From Methanobacterium_D oryzae (GTDB lineage Archaea > Methanobacteriota > Methanobacteria > Methanobacteriales > Methanobacteriaceae), in contig NZ_JBNPXC010000001.1 of the NCBI RefSeq assembly GCF_050433505.1, forward strand, positions 992,001 to 1,056,000: a stretch of 64,000 bases of DNA, written 5' to 3'. A model generated the notes under the pieces. The model searched no databases. It saw only the letters and a program-made list of their open reading frames with translations, and was not told the DNA's origin. Position numbers and translations under genes: made by a program. Below, piece by piece: positions 54,497 through 63,983 of the stretch; the stretch's first letter is position 1; the number at the start of each line of letters is the position of its first letter.

Positions 54497-55168
54497 ATGA
54501 AAATTGCAATAATTGGTGGAACAGGAGACCAGGGAATAGGATTAGCAGTAAGATTTGTTAAAGCCGGTGAAAATGTAATAATTGGCTCAAGAGACATTAA
54601 AAAAGCTGAAAATACTGTTGACATAATAAAAAATATGTTAGATGGTGATGAAGTTAAAAATGTCGTTGGAATGACCAATGAGGAAGCCGCAGCAGAAGGT
54701 GACATTGCACTATTAACTGTACCTCTTCAAGCACAAATGGTAACTCTTAGAAGTGTAAAAGATAATTTAGAAGGTAAAACACTTATAGACGCTACAGTTC
54801 CTTTAGATGGATGTATTGGGGGAAAACCAACAAGATACATAGAAGTATGGCAAGGATCTGCAGCAGAACGTTCTGCTGAATTTTTAGAGGATAAAAATGT
54901 AAAAGTAGTATCTGCTTTTAATAATATAAGTGCTGCAAGCTTGTTGAATGTTAATGAAAATGTAGAATGCGATACTTTAATATCTGGAGATGATGTGGAG
55001 GCTAAAAAAGAAGTTATGGAACTTGCAGAAAAAATTCCTGGTGTTAGAGCAATAGATTGCGGTCCCCTTGAAAATGCAAGAATTGTTGAAAAGATAACTC
55101 CATTACTTATAAATCTCAATATTAAAAATAGAATAAAATTAGCAGGCATAAGAATAACAGGTCTCTAA
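54497..55168 (+). CDS. npdG: NADPH-dependent F420 reductase
   Basis: A 223-residue enzyme that moves hydride between F420H2 and NADP+, supplying NADPH to biosynthesis from methanogenic electron flow. The N-terminal dinucleotide site is IAIIGGTGDQGIGLAVRF, given here in two parts (IAIIGGTGDQG, IGLAVRF). It is followed by GSRDIKKAEN, a VPLQAQ strand and VSAFNNISAASL. Length and start (MKIAIIGGTG) fit the family; the earlier start at 54470 is rejected because GGGGA at 54485-54489 serves ATG 54497. A degenerate copy of the last 30 bases lies 37 bases downstream. Confidence 0.93.
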   Translation: MKIAIIGGTGDQGIGLAVRFVKAGENVIIGSRDIKKAENTVDIIKNMLDGDEVKNVVGMTNEEAAAEGDIALLTVPLQAQMVTLRSVKDNLEGKTLIDATVPLDGCIGGKPTRYIEVWQGSAAERSAEFLEDKNVKVVSAFNNISAASLLNVNENVECDTLISGDDVEAKKEVMELAEKIPGVRAIDCGPLENARIVEKITPLLINLNIKNRIKLAGIRITGL

Positions 55169-55234
55169 TATACTGAATATTTTGATCAACCTTTTCCAAA
55201 AAGGTTGGCAAGTATAAGAATAACTGGACTTTAA
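55139..55234. repeat. degenerate second copy of the npdG 3' end
   Basis: The last ten codons of npdG (55139-55168, LAGIRITGL and stop) reappear at 55205-55234 as LASIRITGL and stop, with 24 of 30 bases the same. Between the copies is a perfect 9-base stem, CAACCTTTT (55187-55195) / AAAAGGTTG (55199-55207). Confidence 0.7.
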
Positions 55235-55321
55235 TGCACCTGTTTTTGATAATATATCCAACTTTTACAATTTTTGAATTTTTTAAATAATTACTATAAA
55301 CTGAATTTACAAGTGAATAAA

Positions 55322-55909
55322 ATGAAATATGTAAAAAAAACAGCTAAAGAAATAACAACACATGCTCTTGAAGTTATAGAGAAAATAAATAAAGATGAAG
55401 TTTTAAAAATGATAGATACAATTCAGAAATCTAACTGTGTATTTATCGTAGGTACTGGAAGGTCTGAACTTGTTGGAAAAATGTTTGCAATGAGGCTCAT
55501 GCACTTAGGTTTTACAGTTCATGTAGTTGGAGATGTCACAACTCCGGCAATCAAAAAAGAAGACTGTCTAATTGCTATATCTGGATCTGGAGAAACTAAA
55601 ACAGTTACATTAGCAGCAGAGACAGCAAAAGAAGTTAATGCAAAAGTCATTGGAATAACTGGAAATCCTGAATCAACCTTAAGGAAAAGTTTAGATGTTA
55701 CAGTAAATATAGACAGTAAAACCAAAAGACCGTGGAAACATTACACATCCAATGTCTTAAAAGGACATTACGATGATTTAACTCCAATGGGAACCTTATT
55801 TGAAGATAGTACACATCTATTCCTTGATGGGCTTATAGCGGAATTCATGGCACGTCTTGGTAAAAAAGAGATAGATCTAAAGCGAAGACATGCCATAATT
55901 GAAAAATAA
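55322..55909 (+). CDS. hxlB: 6-phospho-3-hexuloisomerase
   Basis: A 195-residue SIS-domain isomerase. It converts 3-hexulose-6-phosphate to fructose-6-phosphate. In methanogens the reverse direction serves to make ribulose-5-phosphate together with hexulose-6-phosphate synthase. The SIS fold shows VFIVGTGRSELVGKMFAMRL, LIAISGSGETKTV, VIGITGNPES and DLTPMGTLFEDS. The frame opens at 55274, but ATG 55322 (MKYVKKTAKEI), preceded by AGTGAA, fits the family length. The synthase partner is not in the window. Confidence 0.9.
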   Translation: MKYVKKTAKEITTHALEVIEKINKDEVLKMIDTIQKSNCVFIVGTGRSELVGKMFAMRLMHLGFTVHVVGDVTTPAIKKEDCLIAISGSGETKTVTLAAETAKEVNAKVIGITGNPESTLRKSLDVTVNIDSKTKRPWKHYTSNVLKGHYDDLTPMGTLFEDSTHLFLDGLIAEFMARLGKKEIDLKRRHAIIEK

Positions 55910-55965
55910 TCTGGAGTTTAATTTAAAAATTAATAATGTTAAAATGATTATATTGTTGTGAGATC

Positions 55966-56469
55966 ATGAATTCAGAGTTATCAGGGAAATTAGTAATTAT
56001 CAAAGATAAGAAAGCCACTAAACTTCATGAAAAAAGCCATTATGGAAATATGACAGAGGAAGGATTACAAATTTCCCTAATAGAAGCACTTTATCTGGCA
56101 GAAAAAGGAAAAATCAAAATTTCAGAAAATGAAAAAAGCATATCTATAGACGATATGTTTAAAAGAATCCGTAATGAAGAGTTATTCACCAAATATCTTG
56201 TTTTCAGTGATCTCAGAAATAGAGGTTATATAGTAAAAACAGGATTCAAATACGGCTCTGAATTTAGACTTTATGAACGAGGAAAATCTCCAGGAGATGG
56301 ACATTCTAATTTCCTTGTAAAGGTGATATCAGAAGATCATGAAATCAAAGTATCTGATTTTTCAAGTTATGTTAGAGTAGCACATGGAGTAAATAAAAAA
56401 CTATTATTTGCTGTTGTTGATGAAGAGAATGATATTACTTATTATAATGTGGAATGGACAAGACCATAA
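55966..56469 (+). CDS. endA: tRNA-splicing endonuclease
   Basis: A 167-residue homotetramer-type archaeal endonuclease that cuts bulge-helix-bulge introns. The C-terminal catalytic triad is visible as Y103 (YGSEFRLYERG), H113 (PGDGHSNFLV) and K144 or K145 (HGVNKKLLFAVV). The N-terminal domain of about 65 residues precedes the catalytic domain, as in Methanocaldococcus EndA. Length is standard for the small homomeric type. The stop is 38 bases before the trpS start. Codon use is normal. Confidence 0.93.
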   Translation: MNSELSGKLVIIKDKKATKLHEKSHYGNMTEEGLQISLIEALYLAEKGKIKISENEKSISIDDMFKRIRNEELFTKYLVFSDLRNRGYIVKTGFKYGSEFRLYERGKSPGDGHSNFLVKVISEDHEIKVSDFSSYVRVAHGVNKKLLFAVVDEENDITYYNVEWTRP

Positions 56470-56507
56470 AAAATACATTTAAAATTTATAATTTTACAGG
56501 TGATCAA

Positions 56508-57614
56508 GTGATAGATCCATGGGGTTCAGCGATTGTAGATTATGAAAAACTCATAGAACAGTTTGGGATTAAACCATTTGCAGATTTTGTTGAAGAGATA
56601 GATTCACCTCATCTTTTAATGAAAAGAGGCATAATTTTTGGTCAAAGAGATTATGGAAGAATTGCAAAAGCTATAAGAGAGGAAAAAGATTTTGCAGTTG
56701 TAAGTGGCATGATGCCCAGTGGTAAAATGCACATAGGCCATAAAATGATTGTAGATCAACTAAAATGGTATCAGGAGAAAGGTGCAGATATATATATTCC
56801 AATAGCGGATATGGAAGCGTATTCAGCGAGAGGAATTGATTTTGAAACCTCTAGAGAACTTGCAATCTCTGAATACATCACTAATTACATAGCGCTTGGT
56901 TTGGACTTTGAAAAGGAGAATATACAAACATATCTTCAATCTAAAAATCAGATAGTCATCGATCTTGCTTATATATTATCAAAAAAGGTTAACTTTAATG
57001 AAATGAGAGCAATTTATGGTTTTTCAGGAAGTACAAATTTTGCACACATGTACGCACCTTTAATTCAAGTTGCAGATATCCTTCACCCTCAAATGGGAGA
57101 ATGTGGAGGTCCAAAGCCTACTGTTGTTCCTGTAGGGCCAGATCAGGACCCTCATATAAGACTTACAAGAGATATTGCTGAAAGATTTAAAGGTCAATTT
57201 AAATTTATTTCTCCTTCTTCAACTTACCACCGTTTTATCACAGGACTTACAGGAGATAAAATGTCAAGCAGTAAACCAAAAACAGCAATATTTTTGAGTG
57301 ATTCTCCTAAAACTGCCCAAAAGAAAGTTATGTCTGCTAAAACTGGTGGAAGAGAAAGTTTAGATGAACAACGCGAGTTAGGGGGAGTTCCAGAAGAATG
57401 TGTTGTTTATGAAATCTTATTGTATCACCTTGCTGATTCAGATAAAGAACTTTCCACGTTATACCATGATTGTAAAAGCGGTAACATTATGTGTGGGGAA
57501 TGTAAAAAGAATGTAGCAAGCATGATGAAAAATTTCTTTGAAGAATTCGAGGAAAAAAGAAAAAGGGCAAAAGGGATAGCTAAAACAATTTTGGACAGGG
57601 AACCCAAATGTTAG
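56508..57614 (+). CDS. trpS: tryptophanyl-tRNA synthetase
   Basis: A 368-residue class I synthetase of the archaeal/eukaryotic type. HIGH-like motif: MPSGKMHIGHKM. KMSKS-like motif: GDKMSSSKPKTAIF. The conserved PIADMEAYSARG and GPDQDPHIRLTRDIA segments bind tryptophan and ATP. The frame is open from 56454, overlapping endA, but GGTGATC at 56499-56505 precedes GTG 56508, giving MIDPWGSAIVDY. The C-terminal helical anticodon region has a Cys-rich segment, CKSGNIMCGECKKN. The spoIIM-like gene overlaps its end by seven bases. Confidence 0.93.
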   Translation: MIDPWGSAIVDYEKLIEQFGIKPFADFVEEIDSPHLLMKRGIIFGQRDYGRIAKAIREEKDFAVVSGMMPSGKMHIGHKMIVDQLKWYQEKGADIYIPIADMEAYSARGIDFETSRELAISEYITNYIALGLDFEKENIQTYLQSKNQIVIDLAYILSKKVNFNEMRAIYGFSGSTNFAHMYAPLIQVADILHPQMGECGGPKPTVVPVGPDQDPHIRLTRDIAERFKGQFKFISPSSTYHRFITGLTGDKMSSSKPKTAIFLSDSPKTAQKKVMSAKTGGRESLDEQRELGGVPEECVVYEILLYHLADSDKELSTLYHDCKSGNIMCGECKKNVASMMKNFFEEFEEKRKRAKGIAKTILDREPKC

Positions 57615-58258
57615 GAAAAAAATTTGAAAGATTTTCAGGTAAAGAAAAACATGAAGGCTTTTTTTCAGGCCTTTACAGTCGTAATGAAATATTTTTAATA
57701 GTATCTGCAGTTTTATTTCTGTCATCCATGTTTATAGGTTATTTTCTATCAGGAGTTATTGATCAATTTATGGGAAATATATTAAGATCATTTACAGAAA
57801 ATGTACGTGAAGGCAAAATTAAACTGGAAACTGCTTCAATATTCCTGAATAATCTTAGAATTGCTCTCTTTGTTTATTTTGGGGTTGGAATTTTAACAGC
57901 GTTCTTTTTAATTTTTAATGGCCTCTTTATTGGATATGCTGCCTCTAAATTCCCTATTGGAGACTTCATCATATACACATTACCTCATGGAATATTTGAA
58001 ATCGCCGGGATTATCATAGCAGGGGCTGCTGGATTCAGGCTTGCCAGCACTATTTTAAGGATAGTAAGTGATATAACACATATAAGGGGATATCTTCCTC
58101 TTAAAAAACAGTTAATTCAAATAATGAACATGAACTATGAAGAATTTAAGGAATCTTTAATTCTATTTGCAATAGCAATAATTCTAATCCTTATTGGAGC
58201 AGTTATTGAGGCTAATTTTACTCTTTCATGGGGAAGTTATATTAAAGGTATGATATAA
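57608..58258 (+). CDS. SpoIIM-like (DUF95) membrane protein
   Basis: A 216-residue integral membrane protein with about five helices. The hallmarks are NEIFLIVSAVLFLSSMFIGYF, NNLRIALFVYFGVGILTAFFLIFNG (shown here only as NNLRIALF and NGLFIGYA) and the conserved YTLPHGIFEIAGIIIAGAAGF. SpoIIM/DUF95 proteins are widespread in archaea, where they have no sporulation role; they may act in cell envelope or membrane remodelling. It overlaps trpS by seven bases, so it is probably co-expressed with it. Downstream is a 165-base gap before thrC. Confidence 0.88.
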   Translation: MLGKKFERFSGKEKHEGFFSGLYSRNEIFLIVSAVLFLSSMFIGYFLSGVIDQFMGNILRSFTENVREGKIKLETASIFLNNLRIALFVYFGVGILTAFFLIFNGLFIGYAASKFPIGDFIIYTLPHGIFEIAGIIIAGAAGFRLASTILRIVSDITHIRGYLPLKKQLIQIMNMNYEEFKESLILFAIAIILILIGAVIEANFTLSWGSYIKGMI

Positions 58259-58422
58259 CTGGCATATTGACTTAATTATTTTCTTAAATTATTTTTAATT
58301 TTATTTATAGGGAATGTTTAAAAATTAGAAGTGTTATATTTGATTTATGATTGTGTAATATAAGGTTTTTATTACTTTAATCAACCAGAATTGATAAATA
58401 TATAACAATTTGGAGGATATTT

Positions 58423-59619
<1,197 letters not shown>

Positions 59620-59691
59620 AGGATTTCATTTTAAATTTATTTTCTTTGAAATCTAACATTTCTACATATTCTTTTTTTTTATGCATCTTCC

Positions 59692-59781
59692 AAAATCATA
59701 TGATTTTCAACATGGTGTCTAAAAATCATATGGATTGTCTCCACGTGACTAAAAATCATATGATTTTTCAAATAATCACCC
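59692..59781. promoter_or_regulatory. three 30-base tandem repeats with CATATG palindrome upstream of histone gene
   Basis: AAAATCATATG occurs at 59692, 59722 and 59752, giving CATATG centres at exact 30-base steps (59697-59702, 59727-59732, 59757-59762). Copies 1 and 3 are fuller palindromes (AAAATCATATGATTTT); copy 2 has one inserted G. A TATA-like ATAAATATATATA at 59791-59803 follows immediately, and the histone ATG is at 59854. The arrangement fits a cooperative operator array at a regulated promoter. Confidence 0.6.
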
Positions 59782-59853
59782 AAAAAAACGATAAATATAT
59801 ATAGGAGTTTTTCAACAGAGTAATATAACAAAATAAAAATGAGGTGATTGTTT

Positions 59854-60060
59854 ATGGCTGAATTACCAATTGCTCCAATTGGAAGAATAATAAAAAACGC
59901 TGGTGCAGAAAGAGTCAGTGACGACGCAAGAGAAGCTTTAGCAAAAGCTCTTGAAGAAAAAGGTGAAATAATAGCTTCAGAAGCTGTTAAACTCGCTAAA
60001 CACGCTGGAAGAAAAACAGTTAAATCATCAGACGTTGAACTAGCTGTTAAAAGGTTATAA
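59854..60060 (+). CDS. archaeal histone
   Basis: A 68-residue HMf-type histone. It reads MAELPIAPIGRIIKN, with the single-turn helix 1, a long central helix, and the C-terminal KTVKSSDVELAVKRL, with the basic loop residues that contact DNA. It would wrap DNA as dimers stacked into hypernucleosomes. The frame opens at 59848; GAGGTGA at 59841-59847 is the ribosome binding site and ATG 59854 gives the usual start. The gene is single, and its promoter region is preceded by three 30-base repeats. T-rich tracts after the stop (60063-60090) should end the transcript. No other canonical histone gene is in the window. Confidence 0.97.
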   Translation: MAELPIAPIGRIIKNAGAERVSDDAREALAKALEEKGEIIASEAVKLAKHAGRKTVKSSDVELAVKRL

Positions 60061-60464
60061 ACCTTTTTTTTCTTTTATTTTATTTTAATTTCTTGAATAA
60101 GCCCTTATTTATACCAAAAGTCTGTTTTTGCATCTTAAAAATTTGAATAATGGATAACTTCTTTAAATTCTTTAAACATCATTATATTTAATAAGATTAA
60201 ATCTAAATCTTAAAATAAGCTTAGTTGCCTATTTTTAACTAAATCAAAAGAAATAATTCTTGAAAATTAAAATTATAATCTATTTATATCTTTTCTAAAA
60301 TTAAGATAAAGTTTATAAATGATGATCATATATTATATTGTACTAATTCTTTTAGTGTTTTGAAAAACTGTTTTAGAATTGGAATTTTTACTGCTTTAAA
60401 ATCTATAATAGAATTAAGATATAGATATTAAAGAGTTTTGAATTAGAATTTACATTTTTAGTGC
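60061..60464. other. non-coding region after the histone gene
   Basis: About 400 AT-rich bases. The first 30 are T-rich and form a likely archaeal termination signal for the histone transcript. I find no frame with a ribosome binding site and no clear repeat. The hairpin cluster begins at 60465. Confidence 0.4.
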
Positions 60465-60559
60465 TTAAAATCGTAAGATTTTAATGTTTGGAAAACTATG
60501 TTTTCCTCACCTCAAAAAATCAAAGATTTTTTGGGTTCAGAAAATGCTTAGCATTTTCT
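60465..60559. repeat. cluster of four perfect hairpins upstream of L7Ae gene
   Basis: Stems and loops in order: TTAAAATC / GATTTTAA, loop GTAA (60465-60484); GGAAAAC / GTTTTCC, loop TAT (60490-60506); CAAAAAATC / GATTTTTTG, loop AAA (60513-60533); AGAAAATGC / GCATTTTCT, loop TTA (60539-60559). All are perfect and spaced by 5-6 bases. The third repeats the unit seen at 5861 and 33363. Confidence 0.7.
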
Positions 60560-60584
60560 TCATTTTAAAAATCCTATTTGGCAG

Positions 60585-60608
60585 CAACTTTTATATATGC
60601 AAAAGTTG
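60585..60608 (+). promoter_or_regulatory. promoter palindrome of the L7Ae-S28e-L24e-ndk operon
   Basis: A TATA-like TTTTATATATGC (60589-60600) lies between perfect arms CAACTTTT (60585-60592) and AAAAGTTG (60601-60608). Transcription start would be near 60620, about 45 bases before the L7Ae ATG (60666). The arms overlap the TATA box, so a protein bound there would block it. This could also be coincidence in AT-rich sequence. Confidence 0.4.
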
Positions 60609-60637
60609 AAAGTAAGATTATGCCGATGGATGGTATA

Positions 60638-61037
<400 letters not shown>

Positions 61038-61042
61038 TTAAC

Positions 61043-61068
61043 TTTTTTTTGAAAGGCAACAGCCTTTC
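61043..61068 (+). terminator. T-tract and hairpin between L7Ae and S28e genes
   Basis: Eight T (61043-61050) are directly followed by GAAAGGC (61051-61057) and GCCTTTC (61062-61068), a perfect 7-base stem. In archaea a T-tract alone can slow or end transcription. It may adjust the ratio of L7Ae to the downstream genes. Confidence 0.45.
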
Positions 61069-61094
61069 TCACTTTAATAATTCAGGGTGATTAT

Positions 61095-61301
61095 ATGGCA
61101 GAAGCAACTCCTGCTGAAGTAATTGAAGTTCTTAAAAGAACAGGGATGACTGGAGAGGTCATGCAGGTAAAATGTAGAATACTTGAAGGAAGAGATAAGG
61201 GTAGAATATTAACAAGAAACATTATGGGGCCTATTAGGGAAGGCGACATCTTGATGTTACTCGATACAATAAGAGAAGCTAAAGAAATCCGTACTCCATA
61301 A
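61095..61301 (+). CDS. rps28e: ribosomal protein S28e
   Basis: A 68-residue small-subunit protein with an OB-like fold. It has EVIEVLKRTGMTGEVMQVKCRILEG near the start (in parts: RTGMTGEVMQVKCRILEG) and the strongly conserved ILTRNIMGPIREGDILML. It ends in a short tail, REAKEIRTP. GGGTGATT precedes the ATG. The L24e gene begins 16 bases later. This is the standard archaeal order L7Ae-S28e-L24e-Ndk. Confidence 0.97.
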   Translation: MAEATPAEVIEVLKRTGMTGEVMQVKCRILEGRDKGRILTRNIMGPIREGDILMLLDTIREAKEIRTP

Positions 61302-61317
61302 TTAGAAGGTGTTTAAT

Positions 61318-61479
61318 ATGAGAACATGTTCATTCTGCGGGGAAGAAATTGAAGAAGGTACAGGTAAGATGTACGTCAAAAAAGACGGAACAATATACTT
61401 CTTCTGCAGCAGCAAATGCGAAAAAAATAGAATTAAACTGGGAAGAGTTCCAAGAAAGATCAAGTGGGTTAAACAATGA
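61318..61479 (+). CDS. rpl24e: ribosomal protein L24e
   Basis: A 53-residue protein (ATG 61318-61320, TGA 61477-61479). It begins MRTCSFCGEEIEEGTGKMYV, with CSFC and CSSKC as the zinc-ribbon ligands, and ends RVPRKIKWVKQ. It was too short for a usual length cut-off but is a clear member. AGAAGGTG lies upstream. Its stop overlaps the ndk ATG (61476) by four bases, so the two are translationally coupled. Confidence 0.96.
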   Translation: MRTCSFCGEEIEEGTGKMYVKKDGTIYFFCSSKCEKNRIKLGRVPRKIKWVKQ

Positions 61480-61931
61480 GCGAAAGAAGTTTTGTAATGC
61501 TAAAACCTGACGCCGTACTTAGAAGGCTTATGGGGACAGTATTAGCAAGATTTGAAGAACGGGGACTTAAAATAGTCGCTGCAAAAATGATGAATATATC
61601 CGAAGATCTTGCAAAGGAGCACTATGGAGAACATAAAGAAAAACCTTTCTTCAATGATCTTGTAAGTTACATCACATCCGCACCAGTTCTTGCAATGGTA
61701 ATTGAAGGTGATGAATGTATAAGCATTATAAGGAAAATGGTCGGCGCTACAAACCCAAAAGAAGCAGATCTTGGAACAATAAGGGGAGATTATGCTCTTG
61801 ATACTGGAAGAAATATAATCCATGCTTCAGATTCTCCACAATCAGCAAAAAGAGAAATTGCATTGTTTTTTGAGAATTCTGAAATTTGTGAATATGTTCT
61901 ACCAGATGAAAGCTTGATATACGAACAATAA
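61476..61931 (+). CDS. ndk: nucleoside diphosphate kinase
   Basis: A 151-residue enzyme that keeps nucleoside triphosphates in balance by phosphate transfer from ATP through a histidine. The catalytic His is H116 in RNIIHASDSPQSAKREI; RSFVMLKPDAVLRR, KEKPFFNDLV and GATNPKEADLGTIRGDYA are also typical. Length fits. It overlaps L24e by four bases. Downstream, a hairpin array of about 220 bases separates it from infB. Confidence 0.97.
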   Translation: MSERSFVMLKPDAVLRRLMGTVLARFEERGLKIVAAKMMNISEDLAKEHYGEHKEKPFFNDLVSYITSAPVLAMVIEGDECISIIRKMVGATNPKEADLGTIRGDYALDTGRNIIHASDSPQSAKREIALFFENSEICEYVLPDESLIYEQ

Positions 61932-61974
61932 TTTCTTTTATCTTACTTTTTAGAGTTGAGAAAACCTTTAAGCT

Positions 61975-62196
61975 GCAAAAAACTAGTTTTTTGCGCACCA
62001 AACACTTCGTGTTTGAGTGTTTTCGAACTAAAAAGTTAAAATTTTTTGAGGTTGAGAAATGCTCTGCATTTTTCGAACATTAAAAAATTAAAGATTTTTT
62101 ATGCTTTCGAAACTTCGTTTCGTAGCCGGAAAAAATTAAAATTTTTTCCATGCCCCCGAAAACATAATTTTCGAGGACAACAATTTAAAAAAATTG
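61975..62196. repeat. array of eight short perfect hairpins between ndk and infB
   Basis: Perfect inverted repeats in order: GCAAAAAACTAGTTTTTTGC (61975-61994); CAAACAC/GTGTTTG, loop TTC (61999-62015); AAATGC/GCATTT, loop TCT (62057-62071); TAAAAAAT/ATTTTTTA (62081-62101); CGAAAC/GTTTCG, loop TTC (62108-62122); GGAAAAAAT/ATTTTTTCC (62128-62149); CGAAAA/TTTTCG (62157-62173); CAATTT/AAATTG (62181-62196). A weaker one lies at 62026-62050. The spacer has almost no other content. GAGG at 62195-62198 may be the infB ribosome binding site. Confidence 0.75.
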
Positions 62197-62207
62197 AGGT
62201 TTAAAAA

Positions 62208-63983
62208 TTGAAAATAAGATCACCAATAGTTTCTGTACTCGGACACGTGGATCACGGGAAAACAACTCTTTTAGATTTCATAAGAGGTAGTATTATTGCT
62301 CAAAAAGAAGCTGGAGGTATAACTCAGCACATAGGAGCAACAGAGATTCCAATGGAAGTCATAGAAGATATTGGTGGCGAATTTCTTAAAAAACTGAACA
62401 TAGAAGAGACTATTCCTGGACTTTTCTTTGTAGATACTCCTGGACACGAGGCATTCACCACTCTACGTAAAAGGGGTGGAGCTCTCGCTGATCTGGCTAT
62501 ACTAATTGTAGACATAAATGAAGGGTTCAAGCCCCAAACTTATGAGGCTCTAAATATCCTTAAAATGTATAAAACTCCTTTTATAGTTGCAGCGAATAAA
62601 ATTGATAAAACGTTCGGATGGCAATCAAATAAAGGTGCTCCATTCTTACAAAGTTTTTCTAAACAACCTCAAAATGTTCAGGAAAAAGTAGAAACTGGTC
62701 TTTACGAACTTGTTGGAATCTTGCATGATGAGGGTTTTGAATCTGAAAGATTCGATAGGATAAGTGATTTTGCAAAGCAAATAAGTATTATCCCTATAAG
62801 TGCAAAAACAGGTGAAGGAGTACCTGAACTTTTAGCAATGCTAATGGGACTTGCTCGTCAGTACTTAAAGGAACAGCTTAAAATTGAAGAAGATGCTCCG
62901 GCAAAGGGAACTATTCTTGAAGTAAAAGAAGAAGTTGGACTTGGAGTAACAATAGATGCTGTAATCTATGATGGAATACTGAAAAAAGACGATACCATTG
63001 CTATCATGACAATGGATAACGTTATAACTACAAATATAAGATCACTTTTAAAACCTCGACCCCTTGAAGAGATAAGGGAATCTAAAAAGAGATTCCAGAA
63101 AGTTGATGAAGTTGTTGCAGCGGCAGGTATTAAGATTGCAGCCCCAAATATAGAAAATGCAGTTGCAGGATCACCTCTACGTGTTGCTAGAGGAAATATT
63201 GACCAAGTAAAAGAAGAAATTTTAAAAGAAATTGAAGATATAAAAATAGATACCGATGAAATGGGTATTGTTGTCAAGGCAGATACACTTGGTTCGCTTG
63301 AAGCACTTGTCACTCTGCTTCGAGATATGAAAGTCCCAATAAGAGCAGCAAATATTGGTGATGTCTCAAGAAGAGATGTGGTAGATGCTGCTATTGTTAA
63401 AAAAGAAGATCCTCTTTATGGAGCTATAGTGGCTTTCAATGTTAAAGTTCTTCCTTCTGCAGCTGAAGAAATAAAGGCTTCGGATATTAAACTTTTCTCT
63501 GCAAATGTTATATATCAATTAACAGAAGACTATCAAGCATGGATAGATGAAGCAAAAGAGAAAAAGAAAAAAGCATATCTTGATGCTATTATAAAGCCAG
63601 CAAAAATAAGAGTAATTCCAAAACTAATCTTTAGAAACAGTAAACCTGCAATCGCAGGTATTGAAGTATTATCTGGTACAATTAAACAGGATTACGGCCT
63701 AATAAGGGGTGACGGGTCAAAAGTTGGAAAAGTTGAAGGAATGCAAGATAAGGGAGATAATTTAAAATCAGTGCCAAGGGGTAAAAAAGTTGCAATGAGC
63801 ATAAAAGATGCAATTTTTGGCAAAAACTTTGATGAAGGGGATGTCCTTTATGTGGATATACCTGAAAATCATTATAAGATCCTCGAGTCAGAGCTTAAAA
63901 ATAAACTTACTGAGGATGAATACGAAACATTAAATGAAATAGTGGATATAAAAAGAAAACAAGACCCAAACTGGGGGATGTAA
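62208..63983 (+). CDS. infB: translation initiation factor aIF5B (IF-2 homologue)
   Basis: A 591-residue GTPase that promotes ribosomal subunit joining. G1 is GHVDHGKTT (12-20), G3 DTPGHEAF, G4 NKID and G5 SAKTGEGVPELL. Domain II and the long linker helix to domain IV follow, ending EIVDIKRKQDPNWGM. The length matches archaeal aIF5B without an intein in the G1 region. The start is TTG 62208 preceded by GAGG at 62195-62198, nine bases away. The gene is complete, with its TAA at 63981-63983. It is normally linked to the ribosomal protein cluster upstream, here via a hairpin-rich spacer. Confidence 0.97.
   Translation: MKIRSPIVSVLGHVDHGKTTLLDFIRGSIIAQKEAGGITQHIGATEIPMEVIEDIGGEFLKKLNIEETIPGLFFVDTPGHEAFTTLRKRGGALADLAILIVDINEGFKPQTYEALNILKMYKTPFIVAANKIDKTFGWQSNKGAPFLQSFSKQPQNVQEKVETGLYELVGILHDEGFESERFDRISDFAKQISIIPISAKTGEGVPELLAMLMGLARQYLKEQLKIEEDAPAKGTILEVKEEVGLGVTIDAVIYDGILKKDDTIAIMTMDNVITTNIRSLLKPRPLEEIRESKKRFQKVDEVVAAAGIKIAAPNIENAVAGSPLRVARGNIDQVKEEILKEIEDIKIDTDEMGIVVKADTLGSLEALVTLLRDMKVPIRAANIGDVSRRDVVDAAIVKKEDPLYGAIVAFNVKVLPSAAEEIKASDIKLFSANVIYQLTEDYQAWIDEAKEKKKKAYLDAIIKPAKIRVIPKLIFRNSKPAIAGIEVLSGTIKQDYGLIRGDGSKVGKVEGMQDKGDNLKSVPRGKKVAMSIKDAIFGKNFDEGDVLYVDIPENHYKILESELKNKLTEDEYETLNEIVDIKRKQDPNWGM

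Noticed and set aside
55169..55321. A possible pseudogene of npdG downstream of npdG
   Set aside because: Only the last ten codons are repeated; there is no sign of the rest of the gene, so I report it as a 3' end duplication rather than a pseudogene.
62208..63983. Intein in infB
   Set aside because: G1 to G5 motifs are uninterrupted and the length is normal at 591 residues.
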